This document shows positions 28,120 to 37,665 of a stretch of 64,000 nt of DNA, piece by piece. The stretch comes from Rhodoblastus sp963828185 (GTDB lineage Bacteria > Pseudomonadota > Alphaproteobacteria > Rhizobiales > Beijerinckiaceae). Under the pieces are notes generated by a model, which saw only the letters and a list, made by a program, of their open reading frames with translations, ran no database searches and had not been told where the DNA came from. The DNA lies in the NCBI GenBank assembly GCA_963828185.1, contig CAWHDV010000001.1:310001-374000 (forward strand). The letters run 5' to 3'. Position numbers and translations under genes: made by a program. Position 1 is the first letter of the stretch; every line of letters begins with the position of its first letter.

Positions 28120-29256
28120 ATGAATCCCATAGAGCGGCTTGAAACCTGCGGCCAGTCGGCGTGGCTCGATTTTTTGCAGCGCAGCCTGCTCGCGCGAGGC
28201 GACCTTCGCCGGCTGATCGAGCGCGACCACCTCAAGGGACTGACCTCAAACCCGTCGATCTTCGAGAAGGCGATCGGCGAATCGGAAGATTACTCCGCCG
28301 ACATCGAGCAATTTTTGCGCGGCGGCGACCATGACGTTTCGGCGATCTACGAACATCTCGCCATCGCCGACATTCGCGCCGCCGCCGACGAATTTCTGCT
28401 CGTCTTCGAAGCGACGCAGGGACGTGACGGCTACGTCAGCCTCGAATGCGCGCCCCGTCTCGCCCACGACGCCGAAGGCACGGTGCGCGAGGCGCTTCGG
28501 CTATGGAAGGCGGTCGCGCGGCCCAACCTGATGATCAAGGTTCCGGCGACGCATGCCGGCGTCTCGGCCATAGGCCAATTGATCGGCCAGGGCGTGAACG
28601 TCAACGTCACGCTCCTTTTTTCCGTGGCGGTCTATGAAGAGGTTGTCGAGGCCTACATCAGCGGTCTCGATCGCCTGCGCCGGGCTGGCGGCGACGTGTC
28701 GCGGATCGCCAGCGTCGCCAGCTTCTTCATCAGCCGCATCGACACCGCCGCCGACCAGAAGCTGGAGTCGATCCCCGACCGGCAAGCAGCGGAAAAGCTT
28801 CGCGGCCAGGTTGCGATCGCCAATGCGAAAATCGCCTATTCCCGTTACAAGGACTTGTTCTCGAGCGAGCGTTGGCGGGCGCTGGAGGCGATGGGCGCGA
28901 AAACGCAACGCCTGCTCTGGGCCTCCACCAGCGCCAAAAATCCAGCTTTCAGGGACACAATGTATGTCGAGGCGCTGATTGGGCGCGACACGGTCGACAC
29001 CATGCCGCCCGAAACCATGGACGCCTTCCGCGAGCACGGCGAAGTCGACGCCGACAGCGTCGAGAAGGATGTCGCGGGCGCCCGCGCCGTGCTCGCGGAG
29101 CTCAAGCGGCTCGGAATATCGCTCGACGCGGTCACGGACGAACTGGTCGCGGACGGGGTGAAGAAATTCGCCGACGCGTTCGACAAGCTGTTCGAAGTCC
29201 TCAAACGCCGGCGGCAGACGCTTATCGAAGGCGGGCGGGTCGCCTTGCATCATTGA
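28120..29256 (+). CDS. tal: Transaldolase
   Basis: 378 residues of the long (TalB-like/actinobacterial-type) transaldolase class. The Schiff-base lysine is K140 in NLMIKVPAT; other family blocks are GLTSNPSIFEKAI and the SVASFFISRIDT strand-loop. It moves a dihydroxyacetone unit between sugar phosphates in the non-oxidative pentose phosphate pathway. It is the first gene of a five-gene operon with gnd, zwf, a HAD phosphatase and pgl. Confidence 0.95.
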   Translation: MNPIERLETCGQSAWLDFLQRSLLARGDLRRLIERDHLKGLTSNPSIFEKAIGESEDYSADIEQFLRGGDHDVSAIYEHLAIADIRAAADEFLLVFEATQGRDGYVSLECAPRLAHDAEGTVREALRLWKAVARPNLMIKVPATHAGVSAIGQLIGQGVNVNVTLLFSVAVYEEVVEAYISGLDRLRRAGGDVSRIASVASFFISRIDTAADQKLESIPDRQAAEKLRGQVAIANAKIAYSRYKDLFSSERWRALEAMGAKTQRLLWASTSAKNPAFRDTMYVEALIGRDTVDTMPPETMDAFREHGEVDADSVEKDVAGARAVLAELKRLGISLDAVTDELVADGVKKFADAFDKLFEVLKRRRQTLIEGGRVALHH

Positions 29257-29286
29257 AGCTTGAAGCCGCATTCAGGGAGCCATCAG

Positions 29287-30318
29287 ATGCAGATCGGCAT
29301 GATCGGACTTGGACGAATGGGCGGCAACATGACGCGCCGCCTCATGCAGGCGGGTCATGGATGCGTGGTCTATGACGGCGCCGCCGCGTCGCGCGAAAAG
29401 CTCGCGCAGGAAGGCGCCGTGGCGGTCGCATCGCCGGCTGAACTCGTCAAGGCGCTGAAGGACAAACCTCGTGCGGTATGGCTGATGCTGCCGGCGGGCC
29501 GGACGACCGAAGAGATGGTGAAAACGCTCGGCGACCTGCTGGAGCCGGGCGACGTCATCATCGACGGCGCCAATTCCTTCTACAAGGACGACATCGCGCG
29601 CGCCAAGGCGATGGCGGCGAAGGGCGTCGCCTATGTCGATTGCGGCGTGTCCGGCGGGATCTGGGGTATTGAGCGCGGCTATTGCCTGATGATCGGCGGC
29701 CCGAAGGACGCCGTCTTCCGGCTCGATCCGATCTTCGCGGCGCTGGCGCCGGGCACGGGGGACATTCCGCGCACGCCCGGCCGCGAGACGCGCGATCCGC
29801 ATGCCGAAAAAGGCTATATCCACGCCGGCCCGTCGGGCGCCGGGCATTTCGTCAAGATGGTGCACAACGGCATAGAATACGGATTGATGCAGGCCTACGC
29901 CGAGGGGTTCGACATCCTGCGCAACAAGGATGCGAAAGAGCTGCCGGCGGATGAGCGGTTCGAGCTGAACATTCCTGATATTGCCGAGGTCTGGCGGCGC
30001 GGCAGCGTGATCTCTTCCTGGCTGCTCGATCTCGGCGCTGCCGCCTTGGCGCGCGACCCGGAGCTCGCCCATTTTTCCGGCCATGTCCAGGATTCGGGCG
30101 AAGGCCGCTGGACTGTCGAGGCGGCGATCGAAGAATCGGTTCCCGCCCACGTGCTGTCGAGCGCGCTCTATGCCCGCTTCCGCTCGCGGCAGGAGCAAAA
30201 TTTCGGCGAGAAAATGCTCTCGGCCATGCGCATGGGCTTCGGCGGCCATGTCGAGCCGCATGCGCCGACCGAGACGATGGAAACGGCGGAACAGGCCGCC
30301 AGGAGCGTCGCGGGGTAG
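29287..30318 (+). CDS. gnd: 6-phosphogluconate dehydrogenase, decarboxylating (short GntZ/YqeC type)
   Basis: 343 residues, matching the short bacterial form rather than the 470-residue Gnd. The N-terminal Rossmann motif is GMIGLGRMGGNM and the catalytic region includes CGVSGGIWGIERGYCLMIGG and GPSGAGHFVKMVHNGIEYG. ATG at 29287 has AGGGAG 8 bases upstream. Converts 6-phosphogluconate to ribulose 5-phosphate with release of CO2 and reduction of NAD(P)+. It lies 30 bases after tal and 4 bases before zwf. Confidence 0.95.
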   Translation: MQIGMIGLGRMGGNMTRRLMQAGHGCVVYDGAAASREKLAQEGAVAVASPAELVKALKDKPRAVWLMLPAGRTTEEMVKTLGDLLEPGDVIIDGANSFYKDDIARAKAMAAKGVAYVDCGVSGGIWGIERGYCLMIGGPKDAVFRLDPIFAALAPGTGDIPRTPGRETRDPHAEKGYIHAGPSGAGHFVKMVHNGIEYGLMQAYAEGFDILRNKDAKELPADERFELNIPDIAEVWRRGSVISSWLLDLGAAALARDPELAHFSGHVQDSGEGRWTVEAAIEESVPAHVLSSALYARFRSRQEQNFGEKMLSAMRMGFGGHVEPHAPTETMETAEQAARSVAG

Positions 30319-30322
30319 ACCG

Positions 30323-31939
30323 ATGTTCGAGGATCGCACGATCGCCGTTCCGCCGCTTCAGCCAGCCTCGACGGAAGCGCCGCGGCACAGGCTGAAGCCC
30401 GCCGATCCCTGCGCCATGGTGCTGTTCGGCGCCACGGGAGATTTGACGCGCCGGCTGGTGATCCCGGCGCTCTACAATCTTTCGCGCACGCATGTCCTGC
30501 CCGACGCCTTCGCGCTGATCGGCGTCGCGCGCGCGGCGATCGATTCGCAAGGCTGGCGCGAAAAGACCTATGACGCGCTGAAAGGCTTCGTCGGCAACGC
30601 CTCGACCGAGTTCGACGTCAGCGGCATCGACGAGGCCGCATGGAAACGCCTCGCGGACAAGATGGCCTACGTCGCGGGCGACCTGACCGATCCCGGACTT
30701 TACGCGCAAATCCGCAGCGTCCTCGAGCAGACGGAAATAACCTGGCGGACGCGCGGCAATGTCATTTTTTACCTGGCGGTGGCCGACCAGCTTTTCGGTC
30801 TCGTGGTGGACCAGCTCGACAAGGCGGGGCTGGTCGACCAGGCGCCGGACGAGGAAGGCAGGCCGAAATTCTGGCGGCGCGTGGTGATCGAAAAACCGTT
30901 CGGACACAGCTTCGGCTCGGCGAAGGCCCTGAACGCTTGCGTCAGGCGACGGCTCGACGAAGACCAGATCTTCCGCATCGACCATTTCCTCGGCAAGGAC
31001 ACGGTGCAGAGCATCATGGCCTTCCGTTTTGGCAACGGACTGTTCGAACCCGTCTGGAACCGCGACCGTATCGACCATGTGCAAATCACCGCCGCGGAAA
31101 CCGTGGGGGTCGAAACGCGCGGAAAATTCTACGAGGCGACGGGCGCGTTGCGCGATATGGCGCCCAACCATCTCCTGAACCTGCTCTCGATGGTGGCGAT
31201 GGAGCCGCCGGTCGGCTTCTCCGCCGCCGCCATCCGCTCGAAACGGGCCGATGTGCTGCGCGCCATTCCTGCGGTGCGGCCCGCGCATGTGGCGCGAGGC
31301 CAGTATGGCGCGGGGCTGGTCCGGGGCCAGCCGTCGAAACCCTATCGCCAGGAGGCCAATGTCGCACCCGATTCCGACATCGAAACCTATGTCGCAATGG
31401 AGTTGGCGATCGACAACTGGCGCTGGGCCGGCGTGCCGTTCTTCATACGCACCGGCAAGCACCTCGCCAACCGCATCACCGAAATCGCCATCCGCTTCAA
31501 GGAGGCGCCCTATACCGCGTTCCAGGATACGCCGGTCGAGACCTTGCGCCCGAACTGGCTGGTGCTGCGCATCGCGCCGGACGAAAGCATATCCCTGCAG
31601 TTCGACGTCAAGAAGCCTGGACAGGAGATGGATCTCGTGCCGGTGCGCATGGATTTCCGCTATCACGACTGGTTCCCGAAGCAGGCCAATGTCGGTTATG
31701 AAACCCTGCTCTACGATGTGATGATCGGCGATCCGACCCTGTTCATGCGCGCCGACATGGTCGAGCAGACGTGGCGCATCGTGCAACCGGCGCTCGACGC
31801 CTGGGCCGGCAAGAAATGTGACGGGCCGGCGGCCTATGCTTCCGGAAGCGCCGGGCCGGTTGAGGCGGAAGAACTGCTGCGCCGCGCGGGACGCGCCTGG
31901 CGCCCGCTCGACGACGGCAAGGGCGGGACTCCGCCATGA
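30323..31939 (+). CDS. zwf: Glucose-6-phosphate 1-dehydrogenase
   Basis: 538 residues from ATG 30323. The nucleotide-binding motif is MVLFGATGDLTRR, and the substrate/catalytic motif RIDHFLGKD contains the general-base histidine. It makes 6-phosphogluconolactone and NADPH. The frame is open upstream into gnd, but the family N-terminus and the position right after the gnd stop fix the start. It overlaps the HAD gene by 4 bases (ATGA). Confidence 0.95.
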   Translation: MFEDRTIAVPPLQPASTEAPRHRLKPADPCAMVLFGATGDLTRRLVIPALYNLSRTHVLPDAFALIGVARAAIDSQGWREKTYDALKGFVGNASTEFDVSGIDEAAWKRLADKMAYVAGDLTDPGLYAQIRSVLEQTEITWRTRGNVIFYLAVADQLFGLVVDQLDKAGLVDQAPDEEGRPKFWRRVVIEKPFGHSFGSAKALNACVRRRLDEDQIFRIDHFLGKDTVQSIMAFRFGNGLFEPVWNRDRIDHVQITAAETVGVETRGKFYEATGALRDMAPNHLLNLLSMVAMEPPVGFSAAAIRSKRADVLRAIPAVRPAHVARGQYGAGLVRGQPSKPYRQEANVAPDSDIETYVAMELAIDNWRWAGVPFFIRTGKHLANRITEIAIRFKEAPYTAFQDTPVETLRPNWLVLRIAPDESISLQFDVKKPGQEMDLVPVRMDFRYHDWFPKQANVGYETLLYDVMIGDPTLFMRADMVEQTWRIVQPALDAWAGKKCDGPAAYASGSAGPVEAEELLRRAGRAWRPLDDGKGGTPP

Positions 31940-32781
31940 AAACCACGGTTTCGCTGGTCCTCGCCGATGTCGACGGCACGCTCGTCACGGCGCAAAAGAG
32001 GCTGACGCCCCGCGCCATCGCAGCCGTGCGCGATTTGCGTGAGGCGGGCATAAGCTTCGCGATCACTAGCGGACGACCGCCGCGCGGCATGGCCATGCTG
32101 GTCGCGCCGCTCGAATTGCGCACGCCGATCGCCGCTTTCAACGGCGGAGTCATCGCCAATCCCGACCTGAGCGTGATCGAGAGCCACGCGCTCGATCCGG
32201 CCACGGCCGAACAGGCCTTGCGGCTGATCCTGGATGAGGGGCTCGACGCCTGGATCTATACCGGGGAGGACTGGCTGGTGCGCGATGCCGCCGCGCCGCA
32301 TGTCGCGGAAGAGACGCGGACGGTGCAATTCACGGCCACGGCGGTCGCATCCTTCACCGACGCGCATCTGGCCCGGGCGGTGAAGATCGTCGGCGTCTCG
32401 AACGATCACGACCTGGTCGCGGCCTGCGAGGAAAAGGCGCGACAGGCCCTTGGCGACAGGGCGACCGCCCGGCGCTCTCAGCCCTATTATCTCGACATCA
32501 CCGACGCCCGAGCCAACAAGGGCGCGGTCGTGGAGGCCATGTCGCGGCTTTTGCGAATTCCGGCGGGAAAAATCGCCGCCATCGGCGACATGCCGAGCGA
32601 CGTCCCGATGTTTCGCGGCAGCGGTTTTTCCATCGCCATGGGCAACGCCAGCGAGGAGGTCAAGGCGCGGGCCACGACGGTGACCGGGGGCAATGACGCC
32701 GACGGATTCGCGGAAGCGATGGAAAGGCTGGTGCTGCGCCGGCGCGATCGGCAAGTGGTCCTGAAAAGGAAGGCGCGATGA
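31936..32781 (+). CDS. HAD-IIB (Cof-type) phosphatase
   Basis: 281 residues with the HAD motifs ADVDGTL (nucleophile Asp), SGRPPRG (motif II Ser/Arg pair), a lysine near ARANKGAVVEAM and IGDMPSDVPMF (motif IV). Cof-type proteins dephosphorylate sugar phosphates and cofactors. It sits between zwf and pgl, coupled to both by ATGA overlaps, so a sugar-phosphate repair or overflow role in the pentose phosphate pathway is likely, but the substrate is not shown. Confidence 0.9.
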   Translation: MKTTVSLVLADVDGTLVTAQKRLTPRAIAAVRDLREAGISFAITSGRPPRGMAMLVAPLELRTPIAAFNGGVIANPDLSVIESHALDPATAEQALRLILDEGLDAWIYTGEDWLVRDAAAPHVAEETRTVQFTATAVASFTDAHLARAVKIVGVSNDHDLVAACEEKARQALGDRATARRSQPYYLDITDARANKGAVVEAMSRLLRIPAGKIAAIGDMPSDVPMFRGSGFSIAMGNASEEVKARATTVTGGNDADGFAEAMERLVLRRRDRQVVLKRKAR

Positions 32782-33524
32782 AGGTCCAGTCCGCCAGGCT
32801 GCAAATCCTCGCCGATCCCGACGCCCTGGCGCAGCGTGTGGGCGATTGGCTGCTGGCGTTCGCGAAGGCCAAGCAGGGCGCCTTCTCAGTCTGCCTCTCG
32901 GGCGGCTCGACGCCGCGCAAGCTTTACGAAAGGCTCTGTGAGCCGCAAGCCCTCGCCGCCTTTCCCTGGGCGCGGGCGCACTGGTTCTGGGGCGACGAGC
33001 GCTTCGTGCCGCAAGACGACGCGCGCAGCAATTTTCGCATGGCGCGCGAGGCGCTTTTGGCGCGGGCGCCGGTCCCCGCAGCCAACATCCATGCGATCCC
33101 GACCGAAAATCTGCAGCCCGAAGCCGCCGCTTCCCTCTATGAACACGAGCTGCAACGCTTCTATGGCGCGGATCGGTTGGAGCCTGGGCGACCGCTGTTC
33201 GACGTGACCTTGCTCGGCCTGGGCGAAGACGGCCATACCGCGTCGCTCTTTCCCGGCTTGCCCGTGCTGGCCGAACGCGAACATTGGGCAGCCGCCGTGC
33301 TCGGCGCCAAATCCGAACCGCGCGTCACCTTGACCTATCCGGCGCTGGAAAGTAGCGCGCGTGTGGCTTTTCTCGTCATTGGCGAAAGCAAACGCTCCAT
33401 CCTGAAGCGCTTCCTGAGCGGCGACGAAACGCTGCCGGCGGCGCGGCTTCGGCCGGCGGGCGAGCTTTTCGTCTTTTGCGACGCCGCCGTCTCGTCAGCG
33501 TCAGCGGACGGCCTGGGCCGATGA
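32778..33524 (+). CDS. pgl: 6-phosphogluconolactonase
   Basis: 248 residues of the DevB/NagB-fold Pgl family, with SVCLSGGSTPRKLYERL near the N-terminus, HWFWGDERFVP in the middle and LLGLGEDGHTASLFPG, the catalytic histidine loop. It hydrolyses 6-phosphogluconolactone, bridging zwf and gnd of the same operon. The ATG overlaps the HAD stop. Its 3' end overlaps the convergent GH15 gene by 24 bases. Confidence 0.95.
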   Translation: MKVQSARLQILADPDALAQRVGDWLLAFAKAKQGAFSVCLSGGSTPRKLYERLCEPQALAAFPWARAHWFWGDERFVPQDDARSNFRMAREALLARAPVPAANIHAIPTENLQPEAAASLYEHELQRFYGADRLEPGRPLFDVTLLGLGEDGHTASLFPGLPVLAEREHWAAAVLGAKSEPRVTLTYPALESSARVAFLVIGESKRSILKRFLSGDETLPAARLRPAGELFVFCDAAVSSASADGLGR

Positions 33525-35339
33525 CGAGTCATCGTCGGTCTCTTCGCGCCCGCTACGTTGATGTGCGGGTCCCCTGGCGCTGGTGAGGTTCCTCGCCGTG
33601 CCGATCAGCGCGAGATGAGAAAGCCCCTGCGGAAAATTGCCCAGCTGCCGCCTGGCGATGGGATCATATTGCTCCGCCAGCAGGCCCACGTCGTTGCACA
33701 GCCCAAGGAGGCGTTCGAACAGGCTTTGCGCCTCGTCGTATCGCCCCTGCAGCACGTAGACGTCGGCGAGCCAGAAGCTGCAGGCGAGAAAGACTCCCTC
33801 GCCAGCGGGCAGCCCGTCAATATTGTCTTCGCTGCGATAGCGCAGCACCAGTCCGTTGCAGATCAGGTCGCTTTCGATCACCGCCACCGTGGCGCAGACG
33901 CGCGGATCCGACGCGGGCAGGAAGCCGACCATCGGCAGCATCAAAAGGCTGGCGTCGAGTTCCTTCGAGCCATAGGACTGGACGAAGCAATTGCGCTCCC
34001 GGTCAAGGCCCTTTTCACAGACCTGCCGATGGATGGCGTCGCGTATGTCGCGCCAGCGCTCGATCGGCGCGTCGAGGCCAAACTCCTCGGCCGAGCGCAG
34101 GGCCCGGTCGAAGGCGACCCAGGCCATGACCTTGGAATGGGTGAAATGCCGGCGGCCGCCACGCACTTCCCAGATTCCCTCGTCCGGCTCGCTCCAGATC
34201 TTTTCGAGATGGGTGACAAGCGCGCATTCGAGATCCCAGTTGGCGGCGTTGAACGGCAGGCCCGCCCGGCGCGCGACATACATGGCTTCGATGATTTCGC
34301 CATAGACGTCGAGCTGCAGCTGCGCCGCCGCCGCATTGCCGATCCGCACCGGCGCGGACTTTTCATAGCCGGGCAGCCAGGGCAGTTCATATTCCGTGAG
34401 ACGCCGCTCGCCGGCGACGCCGTACATGATCTGCAAATCGTCGGGATCGCCGGCGACAGCGCGCAACAACCAGTGGCGCCAGGCTTCCGCCTCCTTGATG
34501 AAGCCCGCGCTCAGCAAAGCGTATAGCGTGAAGGTGGCGTCGCGCAGCCAGCAATAGCGATAATCCCAGTTGCGCGCGCCGCCCAGCGCTTCCGGCAGCG
34601 AGGTGGTGGCGGCGGCGACAATGCCGCCGGTCTCGCGATGCGACAACGCCTTCAGGGTCAGAAGTGAACGAATCACGTCGGACGACCATTGGCGCCCCTG
34701 TTCGAAAGGCGCCGCCCATTCGCTCCAGAACTCCTCCGCCGCCGCCAGTTCCTCGGCCGGCGACAGCGCCGCTGGAAGCGGCCGCCAGGACCGCGTCCAG
34801 CTGAGAGCAAAGCCGATCTCGTCGCCCGCCGACACTTCGAATTCGCCGACCGTGCGAAAATTTTCGCCGCGCAGCTCGATGCCGGATTGCAGCAGCAGAC
34901 GGTCTGGTCCGGCGATCAGTTGCAGCCGTCCGTCCTCCTGGCGCGACACCCAGGGAATGATCGAGCCATATTCGAAACGCACCACCAGTTCGGTGCGCAG
35001 CGCGACGGCGCCGCGCAGGCCGCGCACGATCCGCACCAGATCGGATACGCCGTCGCGCCTTGTCATCAGGTCGATTACGCTGGCCGCGCCGGTTTCGGTT
35101 TCGAACGTGGTTTCGAGGATCATCGTGTCGCCGCGATAGCGTCGCGTCGCGCGCGCGCCTTCCGACGCCGGTCCGATCAGCCAGCGGCCATGCCCGGAAT
35201 CGCCAAGCAGGGCGGCGAAGCAGGCGGCGCTGTCGAAACGCGGCAGCCCGAGCCAGTCGATCGAGCCGTCGCGCGAGATGAGCGCCATCGTTTCGCAATT
35301 GCCAATGACGGCGTAGTCCTCGATGTGGGCTTGCGGCAT
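33501..35339 (-). CDS. Glycoside hydrolase family 15 protein (glucoamylase/trehalase type)
   Basis: About 612 residues: an N-terminal beta-sandwich (MPQAHIEDYAVIGNCETMAL, SIDWLGLPRFDSAACFA) and an (alpha/alpha)6 barrel with the GH15 motifs NWDYRYCWLRDATFTLYALL and WEVRGGRRHFTHSKVMAWVA (catalytic acid region). Bacterial proteins of this type include trehalases and glucodextranases, so alpha-glucan or trehalose breakdown is the likely job, feeding glucose to the convergent zwf-pgl operon. The start is taken at the family N-terminus; the frame is open 86 codons further. The stretch 35340-35657 holds nothing I can recognise. Confidence 0.88.
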   Translation of the reverse strand: MPQAHIEDYAVIGNCETMALISRDGSIDWLGLPRFDSAACFAALLGDSGHGRWLIGPASEGARATRRYRGDTMILETTFETETGAASVIDLMTRRDGVSDLVRIVRGLRGAVALRTELVVRFEYGSIIPWVSRQEDGRLQLIAGPDRLLLQSGIELRGENFRTVGEFEVSAGDEIGFALSWTRSWRPLPAALSPAEELAAAEEFWSEWAAPFEQGRQWSSDVIRSLLTLKALSHRETGGIVAAATTSLPEALGGARNWDYRYCWLRDATFTLYALLSAGFIKEAEAWRHWLLRAVAGDPDDLQIMYGVAGERRLTEYELPWLPGYEKSAPVRIGNAAAAQLQLDVYGEIIEAMYVARRAGLPFNAANWDLECALVTHLEKIWSEPDEGIWEVRGGRRHFTHSKVMAWVAFDRALRSAEEFGLDAPIERWRDIRDAIHRQVCEKGLDRERNCFVQSYGSKELDASLLMLPMVGFLPASDPRVCATVAVIESDLICNGLVLRYRSEDNIDGLPAGEGVFLACSFWLADVYVLQGRYDEAQSLFERLLGLCNDVGLLAEQYDPIARRQLGNFPQGLSHLALIGTARNLTSARGPAHQRSGREETDDDSSSAQAVR

Positions 35340-35657
35340 GAGTTCGACGCTGGGCTTGCGGAAAGGGACGATCCGACTCGTGAACGCCTGACGCCTCGCT
35401 TTGGCTCCATGCAAGGGCGCGACGATTTCAGGCGGAAAGCAAATTTCAGCCCGGAGGCGGATTAGTGGCGGCCTCCGTAGTTTCCGAATCTCGCCGTCGC
35501 GATGAAAATCCGCCAAGATGGTTTTTTGGCGCGCCGATTGTCCAAAAGGCGCATCGTTCATGGCAAAACGAGCTTTTCCGCAAATCGCGTTCACCACGCA
35601 TCATGCGGTCAGACGCAACCATTTCGAACCAATTGGCGACAGGCGGGGAGCGTGGCG

Positions 35658-35930
35658 ATGTCGGGCGAGGGCGGAAGCGCAGACGATCCGGCGGCGGGAT
35701 TAGCCTGTTCGGACGCGCGGTTCCAGCGCATGTCGTTCGATGTCCTGCACGACCTCGGCATGTCGGAGAAGTCGATCCTGGCCTATCTCGACCGTTTCGG
35801 CCGGCTTGGAGCACGGGCGGCGCGGAGCGATCCCGCCCGGCGCAGGGCGGAGCCAGGCGAAGACGAGGCTTGTTTCGGCGGCGGGTACTGGCGTTGGGGC
35901 GTGCGCGCCCACAAGTCGGACTTCTGGTAG
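35658..35930 (+). CDS. Small hypothetical protein, 90 residues
   Basis: Starts at ATG 35658 (MSGEGGSADDPAAGLACSDA) after GGGGAGCG. A central helical part reads RMSFDVLHDLGMSEKSILAYL, followed by a basic stretch and an aromatic tail (GGGYWRWGVRAHKSDFW). No family recognised. The small gene that follows starts 41 bases later on the same strand; the two may be co-transcribed. Confidence 0.55.
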   Translation: MSGEGGSADDPAAGLACSDARFQRMSFDVLHDLGMSEKSILAYLDRFGRLGARAARSDPARRRAEPGEDEACFGGGYWRWGVRAHKSDFW

Positions 35931-35971
35931 GCGGGCGCGTCGCCCCCTCTGCGGCGACCACGAGGACGAAG

Positions 35972-36232
35972 ATGCGTTACGAGTTCAGGGTGCACAGATC
36001 CGACGAGCAATTCGTCGCCGCGCAATCGCTGACGCTGCCGGACGTGACTTCGGCTTGGTCGGAGGTGGTCGATATCGCCCACAGCATGGCGGATATCGGC
36101 AGCCGGATCATCGTCACCAATGACAGGGGCGAAGTGGTCATCCTGGTTGGCGTCGCCGAGTTGATCAGCCGGATGGACGCGCCGAAAAACGCCAAGCCGA
36201 CCCTGATCCTGCGCGATCTCGCCGTCCGCTGA
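35972..36232 (+). CDS. DUF6894-like small protein, 86 residues
   Basis: MRYEFRVHRSDEQFVAAQSL with an acidic helical middle (SAWSEVVDIAHSMADIG) and IIVTNDRGEVVILVG, a layout seen in short Hyphomicrobiales proteins of the DUF6894 kind (N-terminal strand, central helix, D-x-x-G-x-x-V/I strand). The role is unknown. GACGAAG precedes the ATG. It converges on the antiporter gene with a 26-base gap. Confidence 0.6.
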   Translation: MRYEFRVHRSDEQFVAAQSLTLPDVTSAWSEVVDIAHSMADIGSRIIVTNDRGEVVILVGVAELISRMDAPKNAKPTLILRDLAVR

Positions 36233-36258
36233 ACGCCACCTCGGAGTGGCGAAATCGG

Positions 36259-37521
36259 TCAATGATGCGAAGCAGGGGCTGGGGGATCGGCCGGAGCGAT
36301 CCGCAGCCTGCGCATCAAGAGGGGAAAAGTCAGCCCCTGGATCACGACCGAAAAGACGACGACGCCGAAAGCGGTGACCAGGATTTCGCCGTGGAACGGG
36401 AAGGACTCCGGCAGCGCCAGCGCCAGCGCGAGGGCGAGCGCGCCGCGCAACCCGCCCCACCACAGGACGTGCTGCTCGCGCATCGGAATTTTCCATATCG
36501 AGAAATGGAACAGGAAGCTCAGCGGATAGACCGTGACCGCCCGCGCCAGCAGGACCAGCGCGATCACCGCGACAAGCGTCCCCAGTTCGACGCCGCCGAA
36601 TTTGACCGCCGCGACCTTGAGGCCGATCAGCAGGAAGATCAGCGAATTGGCGATGAAGGCCACGAAATCCCACAGGGAGATCACGAAAGAGCGCCCCTCC
36701 GACGACAGGACGTTGCGTTCTTCCTCCTCCCTCAGCACGCCGAGGTTGCCGAGCAGCAGCCCCGCCGCCACCGTCGACAGCACGCCGGAGAAGTGGAAAT
36801 TTTCGGCGATCAGGAATGCGCCATAGGCGGCGACCGAGGTCACGGTCGCCTCGACGAGGTGGTCCCTGGTGCGTCCGGCGATCAGGATGGCCACGCCGCC
36901 GACCGCGAGCCCGACCAGGATTCCGCCGCCGGTCATCCGGGCGAGCGCCTCAAGCGCCTCCACGGCGCCAAGTTGCGCGTTTCCGGGCTGCGACCATGCG
37001 AGCGCGAGCGCGAACAGCACGGCCGCGGAGCCGTCATTGAACAGGCTTTCGCTCTCGACCAGCAGGCGAATGCGGCCCGTCACATTGGCGTCCTTGAACA
37101 TGGCGAGGACAGCGATCGGGTCGGTCGCGGCGATCAGCACGCCAAAAATGACCGCCGCCTGGATCGGCCAATGCGCGAATTGCGCCAGTCCCGCAGCCAC
37201 GACGGCGGCCGAAATGACGACGCCGAGCGTTGAAAGGACCACGACCGGCGCCATGTCGCGGCTCAGCGAACGCCAGGGAATGCTGAGCGCGGCCTCGAAC
37301 AGCAGCGGCGGCAGGATCACGTCGAAGATCAGGTCGTGCGTGAGCATCGCGCCGGATTCAAGGCCGGTCGCGGCGAGGCCCGCGCCGGCGACGACAAGGC
37401 CCACCGTATAGGGCAGCCCTATGCGCCGGGCGATGATCGCCACGAGAATGGCGACGCCGAGATAGCCGACGGTGTGTCCGAGAATCGCTTCCATGCTATC
37501 CATATTATTCGCGAACGTCAT
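36259..37521 (-). CDS. Na+/H+ antiporter, CPA1 family
   Basis: 420 residues with about 12 membrane helices. Family features include ESLFNDGSAAVLFALAL (the N-D pair of the CPA1 ion site), GVLIAATDPIAVLAMFKD (the TDP unwound-helix motif) and the C-terminal LWWGGLRGALALALAL with the conserved G-L-R-G-A. It exchanges monovalent cations for protons at the inner membrane. There is no long cytoplasmic tail. ATGs at 37521, 37500 and 37491 are all possible starts. Confidence 0.92.
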   Translation of the reverse strand: MTFANNMDSMEAILGHTVGYLGVAILVAIIARRIGLPYTVGLVVAGAGLAATGLESGAMLTHDLIFDVILPPLLFEAALSIPWRSLSRDMAPVVVLSTLGVVISAAVVAAGLAQFAHWPIQAAVIFGVLIAATDPIAVLAMFKDANVTGRIRLLVESESLFNDGSAAVLFALALAWSQPGNAQLGAVEALEALARMTGGGILVGLAVGGVAILIAGRTRDHLVEATVTSVAAYGAFLIAENFHFSGVLSTVAAGLLLGNLGVLREEEERNVLSSEGRSFVISLWDFVAFIANSLIFLLIGLKVAAVKFGGVELGTLVAVIALVLLARAVTVYPLSFLFHFSIWKIPMREQHVLWWGGLRGALALALALALPESFPFHGEILVTAFGVVVFSVVIQGLTFPLLMRRLRIAPADPPAPASHH

Positions 37522-37636
37522 GCATTACACGCATTGCTGGAATGCGGTTGACGCATGGCGTGTACCGTATTAAGAAGTCATTCCAACGTCGACGCTGGGA
37601 CAAACCGGCGCGGCATTCAAGTTTGGGGAGGAAAAG

Positions 37637-37665
37637 AGCGGATGCGCCCGGCGCATCCGCTTTTT
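37637..37665 (+). terminator. Strong hairpin with T-tract between divergent-flanked genes
   Basis: An 11-bp perfect stem AGCGGATGCGC/GCGCATCCGCT with a CCG loop, followed by TTTTT and then CGTTTTTT. On the minus strand the stem is followed by CTCTTTTCC, so it may also end transcripts of the MBL gene that stops at 37708. The short plus-strand transcript it would end has no gene; a small RNA from about 37540-37665 is conceivable. Confidence 0.6.

Noticed and set aside
26282..28123. 613-codon open frame antisense to the RND pump
   Set aside because: His/Arg/Gly-rich translation typical of the complement of a GC-rich gene; the pump on the other strand is certain.
30083..30322. 80-codon upstream extension of zwf
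   Set aside because: Overlaps gnd out of frame, is Arg/Ser-rich and unlike any G6PDH N-terminus.
29852..31786. Long open frame antisense to gnd and zwf
   Set aside because: Shadow of two well-identified enzymes; no motifs.
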